A DNA stretch of 64,000 bases from Prosopocoilus inquinatus (taxonomy: Eukaryota > Arthropoda > Insecta > Coleoptera > Lucanidae): positions 45,246,101 through 45,310,100 of the forward strand of contig CM069872.1 of assembly GCA_036172665.1 (NCBI GenBank), written 5' to 3'. A program made the position numbers and the translations under genes. Of this stretch, positions 10,246 to 22,744 are shown in pieces. The notes beneath the pieces were generated by a model, which searched no databases, was not told the origin of the DNA, and saw only the letters and a list, made by a program, of their open reading frames with translations. Numbering within the stretch: position 1 is the first letter of the stretch; every line of letters begins with the position of its first letter.

Positions 10246-13200
10246 TTTATAATGAAGACTTCAGTTTCCCTAAGTCTTTTCGAGTGCACAGCGAATGGCG
10301 CATAGAATAAAGATGTAACTGTTCCGCAGTTAGTCAAGATGTAATAAACCAATTATGTAATAGAGCATGACATCATTTAATTCAGGAAAACTAGATACAA
10401 AAGTCTGTTCTGTTTCCTGAAACAAGTTACTTAAGCCTTTTCTTGTCAGTTCCGCCTGGGTTTTGCTTCTTTCTTCATTGATACTTCTGCGGTACATTCT
10501 TCTTTTTATTGAGGAATTGCGGCCATCCCTAATTAGTTCATAAACTTCTCTTTTCATTTCGTGAAATTTATTTTCTGTTTTCATTAAAACTTTTCCTTCT
10601 GTTATCATATTTCTCTCACGGTTAGTTTCATAACTTGTGTAATTTTCAATAAACCTTTCAGATACCACTCATTTTGTAACACATTCATTTGACCGTTGTT
10701 CATGTTTCATAATCCTTCTTATTGTTAGGGTGAAAGGTTTAAACAATGTTCTTCTTTTTTCAGATACAAATTTAAATACGAACAGAATAAGTTTACTAGT
10801 AAACAGCAGACAAATTCTTTCATGAAGTATGATAATATAATTATTTAATAATTTCAACTTTCCTTTTGGTCTTCAAAGTCCAGGAAATGATGTTTTCGAA
10901 TCACAACAGAGAAATTAATTACTGATGTACGATGTTAAACACGATTTTGTTAATTTAACTGACCGCGCTCGGTATCATTCACACATAAATAAATCCATTG
11001 TTCTTTCGCCCGAGCAGGAGATGAAGGAAACAATTAATAAAAATAAATTTTATGTTTCCTAGATAATGACGACAGTTATTAACGCGATCTCAAATGAACT
11101 TAATTCCTCTAATCTGCATCCGAGCAACAAAGGAGCTTCTGTTAACAGACGGGTTGATTAGGCGAAGTCTGCGATAAGTAATACTAAATGTGACTTTAAT
11201 GACGCGGTGATAGGACGCGAAATGAATGGGATTGATTACACTCTGACGAAATTTCTCTTTCTCAGAATAAAACGAAAAATATAAACTCATCAACACCATA
11301 TTTCAGATACTTATTATTACAGGACGAAATTATATACATATTTTGTTCGGTTTATTACGAACGAAGCGGCAATGAAAGCGTGTGAAATTCACAAGTCGCT
11401 GCAGCGTTACACGTTTGCCGCCTCGTTTGTATTTAATCAAACAAAATATATAATTCCGTTCCCTGCTTATTACTCGTATAATATCCCAATAAATTACTAT
11501 TTTATTAAAAGGTATGTTAAGCTCGATTTTCACCTCTTCCAATGTCATAAGAACTCCCTAGGGAGTAAGTCTTTTACTCTCCAATTCCCCAATAATTATA
11601 TTATTCTTGCAACAATTTTCGTTGCATACTGTCCTGTCTACTCCCGGTTGTGAATAAATTAATACATTTAAACAATTATTAAATAATTACCGTCATTAAA
11701 TTAATAGTCTTCATAAATGGAATTCTTTAATTGTATGGATTGGAATTTTGCACGAGTTTGCAAGAGTTTATGGAATTGAAAAACAATAAAATAGAAAAAC
11801 AAGAGAAATGACCAAAGTAAGAAAAATGGTTGTGTGTGGTAGATAATAAAAAAGCTTTTTCTTTCTGTAAAACAAGTTTAGATAAAGCTAGGCAAAGGAT
11901 TAATGACGTGTTTCATGTATTTATTCCACCGCTCAGTTAATGAAATTAAACAAGATCTACGCTAGCTTTGCTGCTGCAAATTGAAACTGAAATATACAGG
12001 ATTGCAAACATTCGAACGCGGAATAACATCGGTATTCATTGTGGAATTCTGCAGCGCAACGTTCTGCAAGAGTTCATGTACGCCATCGATTCAATCGGAC
12101 CGCACTCACGTACCATCGTCATAATCACGGGCTACCTTTTTTTTTTCTCGATCGAACGCATTCATTGACTATTTTTGATTTTTTTTTGTTCTGCAAGTCG
12201 AAAGCAGTTTCGCGTTTCAGTCAGACTGAAAAAAAATCGAAACGCAATTATGTAAATAACCAGGTAAATGGAATTATGGTCGCTGCGTGTTTATTTGAAA
12301 CGTTTTGAGCGTTTTTTTTTTTCAGGGGAATTAAATCCGCTTTATTTTATTGAGTGGCGAAAACCTAAGTTTATTTATCGGTTCGTACCGGATGAAAACT
12401 GCCAGTTCGGTGTACACGGGAACGCAATTTATGCGATCGCATGTGATTTTTATGTGCTGTTAAATGAATGCGATCACGATTTACCTCATGATTACTAAAA
12501 ATACATTTAAATAAAGGATAGAACACAGAATTTTCAGCATATAAATTTTTTTCACCACTCTAATTAATTTAAAATGCATTTTTGTTTAAATTTTAACTGA
12601 ATTAAAGAAATTCCTGTAGATTACAAAAAAAACACACCGTTTAGCTAAAGCACTCTTCCGAACAAAAGAGGCAAAACAACATAATCGAGGCAAATGGGAG
12701 TGCCAATTAAATAATGTCGGTAATCCAACAGTCGTTGGTGGTGCAGGCGGCGAGAAAACGAACGAACGAACGGAAGAGAGAACGGCCATAAAATCAGTGA
12801 GCAAAGTGCCCAGCAACAAGTAGCCAATTCACCGTAACGATTCCCGATGGAATTAAAACAGCGGAACTGGTGTTCTCTTTCCGCTCCGGGATCCTATTTC
12901 ATCCTAGCCACGAAAATGTTCCTTTAATACGTGCGCGGGTTCTGAAACTTCCTTTCGATAGTAATTTTATTACAGCATCTTGGCACTTCTTCAAATCATC
13001 TGGTACAATTTAAGGGAAAAGTTTTTCTTCTCTTTGTAACTTGTAGCTTCGTTTTATTGCTCAAAGAAATTAGCTAACAATTGTATATTAATGAATTAAA
13101 ATTAATTCAAACTTAAGCCCGTCTGACACCATTCAAGGTTTGTTGTTACACAATTTCTTGCATAAAGTGACAACCAATGAGCATAAACTGTGTTAGCCCG

Positions 13201-13995
13201 TCTCTCTCTCTCACTTTATACAAAAGATTTCATACAATTTTATATCAAATTTTGCAAGGTGTCACATGGGCCCACAGTAAAGAATCAATAGGTAGCAGCG
13301 CGGGCGCTCGAAACGCGCACGCAACTGGAGAAATATTTTAATGTTATCTCATGGTGAAGAATTGTATTTGCGCATTGATATTTGAATCCCTCTTTCAACT
13401 GTCGTTCTCGCAATTGATCTCGAGTTTTCATGCACATAAAAGATAAACCGCAACATACTCTCTTTTTCAGGAAGCAAAGTTATTGTTAAAGCTCGATTAT
13501 GGAACCTGTTTGAAGGAACATCATAACGCGAAAAATTCTTTCTGTGAAACCCACTATAGCACTCACAAATCTCTCAAAACCATTTGCCGAACCCTGTATA
13601 AGACGAAAACCCCGTTAGTTGTAATACATGTAATCCGATATTCATTTGTTTTCAAGCTACAATGTGTTAAAAGTATAATTAAATATAATCCAATTTTTCT
13701 TCAAATATGTAAATATCTTGTTTGTAGTATGACTTCTGTGAATGGAATGCCAAATCTTTATTTAAAAAATCGTCACGCTGTGGTTTATGGGGCCACCAAG
13801 ATTTTCAGGCCCCACAGTTTTGAATTTTTGTTTTGTTTGTTTGTATGATTAGTTGAGAAGATGTACAGTCGCAATCATCCTAATCGAAACTATTGCAAGC
13901 TAACCGCGCCCTCGTTAACGTTTGTAATTAGCAGATAAAATAGCGACCTCTTACTATCGTTTTTTGACCTGACATTGCAGTAGGATAGACAAATT
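10246..13995. other. Gene-poor stretch with small palindromes
   Basis: No gene was recognised. A minus-strand open frame at 10330-10668 gives a lysine- and arginine-rich peptide with no known domain and no ATG. A CpG-enriched patch lies at about 12000-12490. A perfect 8-bp-arm palindrome centred on one base sits at 12215-12231. A low-complexity TCTC tract is near 13200. Confidence 0.35.
11553..11566. repeat. 14-bp palindrome, copy 1
   Basis: ACTCCCTAGGGAGT is a perfect palindrome, followed by a TTTTACTC word. The same 14 bases with a similar downstream context recur at 32537-32550, which suggests both are fragments of one repeat family. Confidence 0.6.
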
Positions 13996-14165
13996 GAAGC
14001 GGGATTTGCTCCTAATAAATCCCCCATGCAAGGCGGCCAAAGCATAATGAAAATTTTTTTAGAAAAATTTTGTGCAAATCGTTCTTGATTGCAGTGAAAA
14101 CCTCGAGCAGCCTCTGGACAGCTGTTTCAGCCCTGCTTGGTGCTTCTTCAGCAGAGACGTAGCTC
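13996..14165 (-). repeat. Hammerhead-bearing repeat, copy 1
   Basis: This stretch of about 170 bp matches 55484-55661 in the same orientation. Shared words include ATTTGCTCCT, TCCCCCATGCAAGGCGGCC, GTGAAAACCTCGAGCAGC and GCAGAGACGTAGCTC. The hammerhead forms its 5' end on the minus strand. No coding capacity and no target duplication were seen. It is likely the end fragment of a Penelope-like or related retroelement, by analogy with hammerheads known in those elements. Confidence 0.7.
14105..14165 (-). ncRNA. Hammerhead ribozyme motif
   Basis: On the minus strand, stem I (GAGC, internal loop, then CUCUG) leads into CUGAAGA (14145-14151). Stem II follows (AGC to GCU with a partly paired apical part), then GAAA (14125-14128). 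Stem III is the self-complementary ACAGCUGU, then cleavage position C after GU, then CAGAG and GCUC closing stem I. All conserved core positions are present. Stem III gives only two base pairs within one molecule but eight between two, so cleavage may need a dimer. Activity is inferred. Confidence 0.7.
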
Positions 14166-14889
14166 TATTAATTAATTAGGGTTACAGAACTGTCAATAGA
14201 TCTCGATTCACTTAATCGCGACTGTACAAAGTTACATAGTAAATAGAAATGCGCGGCTTTAGACAAAATAGTCGATAATAGTCGACTTATACTTTTAGTC
14301 GAATTATTCGACTTACACTTTGTCATCGTTGATTAATTAGCTCTAGTTGGTGCACTTATTTAAGACATATTGAACAATATTTAAATTTAGTTTGATTTTA
14401 GAATCTGTGTTTTTGCGCACATGTAATATCTCGAAAAATATATAAAAAATAACAACTTTATTAAATAAGCGTTGCAAATTCTTTTATAAGTAATGTGTAC
14501 AAGAAAATATTATAAAACTTTGTAGGATTACAAGTACTGTGCAGCACCATTTAAAAAATTTGTATTTTAACCAAAAACGCATATCCAAATGGGCTATGAG
14601 ATTATATTAACGAAACAAAGCGACTAAAAAGTAGACTAGATTTATTCAACTTGCACTGTTGATTGATTAATTAAAGTCGACTTGCATCAAATCTCCAATA
14701 TAAAGTACAAATGAAAAATCGAGATGAATTAATTAGACGTTTTCAATACCACCATAAATACGATGCGAAAAAGAAAAGAAAAAGGAAAGACAAAGAGAAG
14801 AACTTTGAGTTCAAAATAATTTTTAAAGCCTGCAATTAAATTAATTTATTATTTTTTGCATGAACACTCTGAAAAGTCGAGTTAAAAGT

Positions 14890-14925
14890 CAACGTTTCGC
14901 TGTGATTACAGCTTCTTCAGGATAA
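14890..14925 (-). ncRNA. Hammerhead motif with weak stem I
   Basis: The minus strand reads CTGAAGA (14914-14920), a perfect 5-bp stem II GCTGT/ACAGC with an AATC tetraloop, GAAA (14895-14898), then CGTTGAC. Stem III would be ACGU, self-complementary as at 36064. The stem I arms pair poorly, so this copy is probably decayed. It lies 730 bp from the motif at 14105 but its stem II and loop belong to the 36064 family. Confidence 0.5.
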
Positions 14926-15009
14926 ATATCATTTGTCCGTATTACGTATTTTCTTTTGTTATATTTACGAAAAAATTGAACTTCCAGCGTTTGGTAGCTT
15001 CTTCCTGAT

Positions 15010-15155
15010 TCACACTGTATGTATAATTATAGATCTATTTCGCAATTCAAATCCATTTAATGTATTAAACGAATTATATACACTTACTATAATAACTCAC
15101 CCTGTACGTATAATTATATTATTATATAAAACTAATTATATGCACTTACTATATG
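15010..15155. repeat. Diverged tandem pair, period about 87 bp
   Basis: CTGTATGTATAATTATA and CTGTACGTATAATTATA begin the two units at about 15014 and 15101. Both end with AATTATAYRCACTTACTATA. The second unit is shorter. Confidence 0.5.
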
Positions 15156-18100
15156 CATTTATAGTTAACCAATTACACATTATAACAGAAAATGTGCAAA
15201 AAACATCGTTTCCTTCAGCAAAACATAATAAATTTGATTATCTTGTTTGTTTATTTGATTTCTTTTACTACAGTGGTTTGTATAGTGACAAAAACTGAAG
15301 CTATTTTCTTTGATATTTTCCTATCCTCATTCATGTTGAAGCTATTTTTAAATACACGGTTTTTTGCTTACGATCAACAGAAAACGTACAACGTACAACG
15401 TACAACAAAAACGTTATAATTTCTTTTTAATTTAACATAATTTGATTACCTTGTTTATTTGCCTTGTTTATTCTAACTGCTTAATTTAATGAAATTATCG
15501 ATGCATTAGTGATTTTTTTCCAGTTTCATTCAAGGTAATTTAACTGGTGTAAAAATATTAGTGATATGTTGTAACTACGTTAGACAAAATGTGATTTTCA
15601 GCTTTTTGCAGCGATTAACTTTATGTTCTGTTTTTTTTTTGTTGTCTACTGTAACAAGCAATTATAGTTAGCAACAAAAACTAACAGCAATAGGTACGGT
15701 TGTTGTTTCTGCCTCTTTACTTTTATATCACTTCAACACTTTACATAAAAATATTACATTTACCTTAGAGGTTGAACGAGATAATAGCTAAAATTTTATA
15801 GTGACTTGCGGCTTCTCTTTCGATGAATTTTATTCAAAAAAAAAGATTATTTTTTAGATTCCTTCAGACAATTTCAGTATTTAACGTTTTACAAAAGAAC
15901 TATTATACACCCACGGTTTTTATTTTTCCAAAATACCAAAAGTAAATCTCTTTGAACTTTAAAGCGCATACGTCCACAAAAAAATCTAACAAAAAGATTC
16001 GATCTTAATTTACATATGTAAGTACCTATAGAGAAGCCGGATTTTGAATATAAATTTGATTCATTTTACGAGCTCATCTCTATCCGGAATGCCATTTAAT
16101 TATTTTATGGCCCAACTTGCGTGTGTGTGTGTGTGCATCGGTCGCCACATGTTCAATCGCATGGACACGTCAGATTTAGTATTGTTCTGTGGCCATAAAA
16201 TTAATTGCTACATGCGTTTTTTCATGTTCGTTTGATGCTACTTGAATTATTTCAATACAAAGCGTCACAGAGTAGCAACGATTTAAAAAAAATGTGCCAT
16301 CTTTCAATCAAATCAGCCTGCGCATTAATCGAAGATTTACGCTGAAAGAGAAAAGAGAAACCTCTGTCTGGCATTACGTAGAATCACGACTGGATTTGTT
16401 TATGCAGACGATAAAACAGAATAGATGCGTTCTTTTCTACCGTGTATTTTGCACAACCTTAACCTTTAAGTATACAACGAGTGAAATAAATAAATGGAAA
16501 GACAATGCCGGGGTTTGCGTCTTACTCCATCGTTGAAATTCCTCGTTTAATTAATTCTGCGAAATATACTGACAATTCTACTTATGTTCTTACCGTAAAA
16601 AGCTAACGTTAAATCTTCGCAGATGAATAGCAATAAGCTTAAACACACATGCATTTGTTACTTCAGATGAGAAAATTTATTAATAAAGCATAAATAAAAC
16701 AATTAAATAAAGATCAGGAACTTAAAACTTTGCTGCACATTTACCAGGGTATGAAATCGTAAACGTAAACAAAATTGTATCTACGTAAAAGGAAAAGCAG
16801 GAAATTAAATGAAAACTGACTTTAAAAATATTTATGTAAATGTGTTTCCGTTTATAAGAATGTTTTTTGTGACTTGATATTAAAGTATTAAATCAAAAAC
16901 CATAGTTTACATTAAAAACTACAGAAAAAAACCTAAATGTATACGATCCCGTTTGTGTTTGTGAAGGCAAAACAATAGCTTCTATCGAAACGTTTTTCTT
17001 TGGTCCATCACAATTCTGAAAATAATCTTTATGTTCGCTGAACGAAAACGAGAGCTCAGGTGGTAAACTGTGAATCACAAGTGCCCCATTGTGACGGCCA
17101 ATTAAAGTTTATTATTATAAAGTACCTGCTGGAAACGAAAAGTAAATCCAATAAAAATTAATTACACCTTGATGGTGTTTATGAATTGTTGGGCGGTTTT
17201 ATGTGCTGGCTGCTTACGATTGACGCAATTCCGCATAATCGAAATGATTGTGCGCTCATTTATCACTCGGTATGCAGTTTGGATTTTCGAAAATGTTTTC
17301 GCGGATATTAAAAAAAACACCGGCGAAATTTTTACTAAATGCAAATGCGTCTCGCAGGAGAGCGTGGGTTATTTTATAAGGCATACCATCTCATAAAACG
17401 AGGGTGGACATTAAATTTGCAATTTACACATAGCATTGCCGGCGGTAATTAAAACCTCCTTTATTACTTGTAAATGTTTAGAAACATATTACAAGGTTCT
17501 GGACGTAATTGTGCTACATCATTTTATGTCCACTGCATTCTCATACTTATACCATATATTGCACTATGCACCAGCAAGTATTTTATGCTGAAGTAGACAC
17601 TTAATAATCAGTATTTTTTGTACAACATAATAAAGACGCATTGAATATACCAATCACTTCACTAAACGTTGTAAAACGACAAAAGTAAGACATGCTATAT
17701 TATAAAGGGAAAATTAAATCGTTCTACTTCACTGCATAGACAGGTTTCGAAGTTCATATAAAAATCAAGAGATTCAAGACAAAAATCCGCTAAATAGGTC
17801 CATACAATTCAACAATTCAAGTTGAAATGAAACAAACAGGTTGTATGTTATGGTACGTACGTTCCGACCTTAGTACGAAGTATGGCTGTACTGAGTGATT
17901 CAAAATAAGTGTCCGACCCGTCAACTACAGGCAGTACATAGTCTCTAATATGCATAGGGATATGCATAGGGGGTCTAGTATTCATAGTTTTTGAAATAAA
18001 ATGTATTGGGCTAAGGTGTTGCATCATATTTATACCACGTCATTAAGGAAATGAGAAAACATTTCTTCATTTGAGTGCAACAACTGGCAAACTTCAGGGT

Positions 18101-18715
18101 TAAATCTAAAACCGTAAAAGAATTCTTTTCAATCTTTACAGGATACCTTCCGTGACAAATCATCGTCTTCAAATTGCGTCAACAAACCTGAGGATCTTTC
18201 TAATTTGTAGTTTTCTGAATTCATTACTTCTCATAAAATAATAATAAATTAAAAAAAAAAAAGAAATTAGGCACCTCAAAAAAGCATTTTTGTTGTCTTT
18301 TAAAGAGATTATGTGGTTATCTTTATCTTGCCAAGTTTCTTATTTATTTTTTACTTCTGGCCAAGGTGTACCAACCAATTACTGAAATGTTAAACGATTG
18401 TACAATTGTTTTAATATAATTTTCATCAAAGAAAGGTCGACTTTCTCACACCATACAAGACCCAAGCTCTATTTCAAATAAAATCATAAATAAAATCTGA
18501 AACTGTGTTGAACGCTTTAAATGCTTGGAGTTAATGATGCTTTTAGCTACTCTTTGTGTATAAACAACATTCGTTTTTAATGATAATGTGATTTTACAAA
18601 GTAAATGAATTCTTAACATTTTTTTAACGTTAATAAATTGTATTTCGTTAACTTACTTGAAGATTCGCGCACCATCAGAGAATTATTGTTAGTGTTAAAC
18701 ATTTTTTTCCTTATA
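15156..18715. other. Gene-poor unique DNA
   Basis: No gene was recognised. A short GT microsatellite lies at about 16120-16136. The stretches 16290-16540 and 17165-17450 are slightly CpG-enriched. The words TATGCATAGGG repeat at about 17948-17970. Confidence 0.35.
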
Positions 18716-18743
18716 AAGGGTGTCCCATAATTTACGCAAAATT
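18716..18743 (+). repeat. Left TIR of the mariner element
   Basis: It contains GTGTCCCATAATTTACGCAA, which is present in inverted form at the right end. It has one extra G in the GGG run compared with the right TIR. Confidence 0.85.
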
Positions 18744-18828
18744 TGAATTTGGCGCCATCTGATGGTACAGTGTTGTCAACGGAAAAGAAGATAACAACGT
18801 GACAGCTGACAGTTTGGAGTTCGTAAAA

Positions 18829-19914
18829 ATGGAGCGCTATACGAAAGAACAACGCATTTTCATTGTTGAGCAATATTTTAAAAATAATGAAAGTTTGTCA
18901 GCCACAGTTCGCAATTTTCGTACAAAATATGACCGACATAGTGATTTGAAACCATCAACTGTTAAGAGAATAATTGAAAAATTCAGGGAGAGTGGATCAA
19001 TTAGTGAGCGTAGTGCCTCTGGGCGTCCTGTTACAAGTCGTTCAGCAGAAAACATCTCAGCAGCTCGCGAGAGTATTGCTAACAGTCCAGGAACATCAAT
19101 TCGGCACCGTAGTCAAGAATTGAGCATTTCGAGAAGCTCTCTACAGCGAATTCTCACGAAAGACTTGCAGCTTCATGCTTACAAAGTTCAATTGACTCAA
19201 GAACTGAAACCTACTGACCACGCAGCGCGAAGAGAGTTCGCTGAATGGATTTTGGAACAACAACAAATGGATGCTGATTTTGCGAATAAAATCATCTTCA
19301 ATGACGAAGCTCATTTTCATCTGGATGGCTTCGTTAATCGTCAAAATTGTCGCATTTGGGGTTTAGAAAACCCACGAGTTATTGTTGAGAAACAAATGCA
19401 TCCACAACGCGTGACTGTTTGGTGTGCATTTTGAGCTGGAGGCATTATCGGACCATTCTTCTTCGAAGATGCGGCTGGTCAGGCAGTAACAATTCATGGT
19501 GTTCGTTGTCGTGCCATGATAACCTAGTTTTTAGTGCCTAAATTCCAAGATATGGATGTGACCAACATGTGGTTTCAACAGGACGGTGCCACATGCCATA
19601 CAGCCAGAGCAACAATTCAATTACTGCATGAGTTATTTCCTAATCGTGTAATTGGCCGTTTTGGCGATCAGAATTGGCCATCCAGATCTAGCGATTTAAC
19701 GCCATTGGACTATTTTCTTTGGGATTTCTTGAAGTCAAAGGTCTATGCCAACAAGCCCACGACCACCAACGCCTTGAAGGAGGAAATTCGGCGGTGTATT
19801 AATGAAATTCAGCCACATTTATGCGAAACGGTCATAGAAAATTTCAATAAAATAATTCGTACTTGCCAGCAAAGCCGTGGTGCCCATTTATCCGACGTGC
19901 TATTCCATACATAA
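18829..19914 (+). pseudogene. DD41D mariner transposase, two in-frame stops
   Basis: The ATG at 18829 (MERYTKEQRIFIVEQYF) starts a frame that runs without any frameshift to TAA at 19912-19914, 361 codons. The N-terminal 55 residues look like the insect transposase helix-turn-helix (DUF4817-type). A second helix-turn-helix around residues 80-115 includes SRSSLQRILTKDL. The catalytic domain shows D159 (NDEAHFHLDG), D252 (QQDGATCHTA) and D294 (TPLDYFLWDFLKSK). That leaves 92 residues between the first two and 41 between the last two, the DD41D signature. TGA at 19432-19434 follows WCAF, where relatives usually have tryptophan, and TAG lies at 19525-19527. No other damage was seen, so inactivation is recent. 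Confidence 0.9.
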
Positions 19915-19990
19915 CCCCAATCTGTATACTCTATGAAGCAATAAAAAAATTATACTTTCTAATAACAAATCTGTGTTTTATATTACAATT

Positions 19991-20018
19991 ACATTTTGCG
20001 TAAATTATGGGACACCTT
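19991..20018 (-). repeat. Right TIR of the mariner element
   Basis: Inverted counterpart of 18716-18743, ending in GGGACACCTT just before the TA target copy. Confidence 0.85.
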
Positions 20019-20020
20019 TA

Positions 20021-22549
20021 TTATTCTATTAGATTAGCAAAGCTAGGGACATTCCAGACATGGGAATGGGCGTTCTACAATACGTGATTCTAATGAAATT
20101 CTAATGGAAAATCCCTATTTGTTTAAACTGTACTGCTTTTGCTTTAAAAAAAATTTAACACAATGAATTTACTGATGAATATTGATGAATTTAGCGTAAA
20201 ACTTATTAAATCCATAAACCTATTTAATATTTCTTCATGAAACGGTAATCAAATCTGTTTTGAGACGATTTCATTTTTAGGTTTTTAAGTCTGCAAAAAA
20301 AAAACGTTCGCTCGGAAATAAATCTCGTAAATTTCCTTTGATTAGAGGTCGTAGTTTCGCTCTTTTTTTGAAAGCCGTACCGGTATTCATTCAAATATTC
20401 ATCCGAAAATGTGTACGTTGTTCGATCTAACGTGTGTACTCAATTAGCATAATTAACATTGATTGAGACATTTATGCGTGCGCATTGTTCAGTCTTTCTT
20501 GCTGGGCCTGGCATTTTTCAGACAGGGTTGAATTTTATTGTATTTTTTTAACTTCCTTGCAAATACATCGGCCTTGTATTCAATAAATCATTGTCGATTC
20601 AATTTTTGTATAGAGAAACTTGGTAGTTGAATTTAAAAGGAGGTAAAAGACTGGGTTTAAGTAAAGTTAAATAAAAATATTCTTATCTCATAAACAAATA
20701 CAAAAGAACAGAAAACGTTTGAGAAGGTTTCCATTTCGGTTCTAGAAATAAATTAGTTATTAGTTCAGTTTTCATCTTTCAATTTATGACGTGCAGATGA
20801 CATTGTATTCACATATTCATTTTTCTAATTTTTCACGTTTTCAACAAAATATTAAAAAGAAATTCGAAATTGCAAAAATAGCTAGCAATACTAAGAATCC
20901 AATGTATCCACATAGATTCAATTAACCACATACGAGATAGTAAACTAACCAAACCACAGTTATTTATACTCTACTCGATTTTATCTCGATGGCGTATCTT
21001 AGAAAACCAACTGCATAAAATCATTGTGAGAGTCTACATGGAATTAATTAATTTCAGATTAGCTGCGCCAAGTACATATTAAAGAAAATGCATTCTGTAA
21101 AATTACGGTTTCCTGACATATCAGCTAACAACGTGGTTTTAAAAGAAAAAGTGCTTTCGATTACAATATGTTGCAATAAGGTAGGGACAAGGCGGCGCGC
21201 TACAGCAATAATGATATAATACACGCACGACGTTGAACTATAGATATCTCAAACTGTATCAGGCATATTATAAATTACAATCGCTCTGGCATTGTCAATC
21301 TCGTCGTGCGTTTGGATTTATTACATTCCGTTTATCGTCACCGTCTTCTCAGATTGGTGGATGCGCCAACAGTACCGCTTCTGCCTACCCGCTCACTCCT
21401 TTCCGCTTCGCCGACCGCCGCAGAAAAAAATCCGATTCCCATTGTTGTAAATAGAATCCCTCCTTGTTAACCTAAATTGAGTCTTCTCTTATTCAATATC
21501 GACAAAAGAACGCCGAGAAATAGGTACTATACCTTGCGATACAATGAAGAGCTGGCACGTCGGAGGAAAATTTAATGCACGACGTTTTCTTGCTTAATAA
21601 GCCATGAATTATACATATCGCCATTTAAACCACATCCGATTTAAGTACCTTTTTTTTACAATTTTATTCAGAGAGAGAATTCGAGAATTCGTTTGAATTG
21701 CAAAACTAAAAAATATTTTGCACAAAAAGATTCTTCGTAAACCACTTTAATTTGAAAAATATTGTAAGTTGAATAGAATGATATTACACGTCGTTTTTAA
21801 AAGCGTAAATTATTTAGTATGGATATTTCGTTCGGTAAATTTGAAGTCACACGGTTTTCCGAATTCAAGAAGTATTCTGAAATAGTATATTACGCAATAA
21901 GTTTATAATTATGACGCATTTTCATAATTACATGGGAAGGCATTACTTTTAATTCTCACCATACATAGAGAATATTTCTCTGTGGAAAAAAGTAAAATTT
22001 TACAACTACGTGCAAGTGGTCCAAGTGGTAATGGGATAATGGGACCGGCTTTGCAGTCGCAAGCTCGTGGGTTTGCAACATACTGGAGTGGTTGGTATTC
22101 ACCTCAGGTCCCCTTAAGTGGGAAACACAATTCGATACTGTTTCGATATTGTTTCCCTTCAACGGTGGCAAAGTTTGGAACCTTTTACACATACAAAATT
22201 CGACAAGTCGATAACTTAAAACCCCGTTGGACACCCCTTACAGATTAAAAAAAATGCTGACAATCAGAATTTGTTCTAGTATTTTGTAATCAATAATTTC
22301 TTCTGGTCTATTTTTTCCATTTCTTGGTATTTAAACAGCAGAGTTTGTTAGGTATTGATTTCTTTCAAATCTTAACTAACTCGCATTTTTATTTCTTTTC
22401 CTCTTGTTTTCTACTCGAATCGTTCTTCAGATTTATAAAGTTCGTAATAAATACAAAAAAACAATATTACTGTCACTCCAATAGAATTCATCCTTCGAAA
22501 ATGATTGATACGGTTCGATAATTCTAATTCTGATTAAGTCGTCACCGAT
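20021..22549. other. Gene-poor stretch
   Basis: No gene was recognised. About 21960-22245 is less AT-rich and ends in GTTGGACACCCCTTACAG, which resembles a transposon terminus, but no partner TIR was found. About 21180-21430 is CpG-enriched. Confidence 0.35.
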
Positions 22550-22744
22550 GGTTGAATTCTTGGCTTCTGGAACCGCGTGTCTCGGATTTCTTCTACTGCC
22601 GACGTTTCGTTCTTCGTTGCAGAAGAACTTCCTCAGGGCTGCTGCTGCTGGTGGTTTTGCAACAGCATCAAGATGATGAACGAAACGTCGGCCATAGAAG
22701 AAATCCGAAACACGTGGTTCCAACCGGAAACCAAGAATTCAACC
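22550..22744. repeat. Foldback repeat with hammerhead on one arm
   Basis: Arms of about 62 bp run from 22550 to 22610 and from about 22680 to 22744. They share GGTTGAATTCTTGG at the outer end, then GGAACC, CGTGT, CGGATTTCTTCTA and GCCGACGTTTCGTTC. A few mismatches and a short gap separate them. The loop contains GCTGCTGCTGCTGG on the plus strand. The hammerhead core spans loop and left arm on the minus strand. Confidence 0.75.
22596..22642 (-). ncRNA. Hammerhead ribozyme motif in a foldback
   Basis: The minus strand reads AGCC, CUGAGGA (22630-22636), a perfect 7-bp stem II (GUUCUUC/GAAGAAC with a UGCAAC loop), GAAA (22605-22608), CGU, cleavage C, then GGCAGU. Stem I is GCC/GGC, an A-A mismatch, then GC/GU. 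Stem III is the self-complementary ACGU, so intramolecular folding is weak. All core boxes are present. Confidence 0.6.

Larger units (their letters stand above)
18716..20018 (+). mobile_element. Full-length mariner-like transposon, DD41D type
   Basis: The element is 1303 bp and lies between TA dinucleotides (18714-18715 and 20019-20020). Its TIRs are about 28 bp: the left reads AAGGGTGTCCCATAATTTAC and continues to GCAAAAT, and the right is the same after complementing, except for one missing G and a terminal base. A single transposase frame fills the interior, and an AATAAA word lies 25 bases after its stop (19940-19945). TIRs, TA target and triad spacing together identify the IS630/Tc1/mariner superfamily. 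The two nonsense codons make this copy non-autonomous, but its ends look competent for mobilisation in trans. Confidence 0.9.

Noticed and set aside
10330..10668. 112-codon minus-strand charged peptide
   Set aside because: It starts at GTG and has no known family. It could be a relic but nothing besides length supports it.
21960..22250. Less AT-rich block with 88-codon frame and GGACACCCC end
   Set aside because: No partner terminus and no protein family were found. It may be a fragment of a repeat but this cannot be shown.
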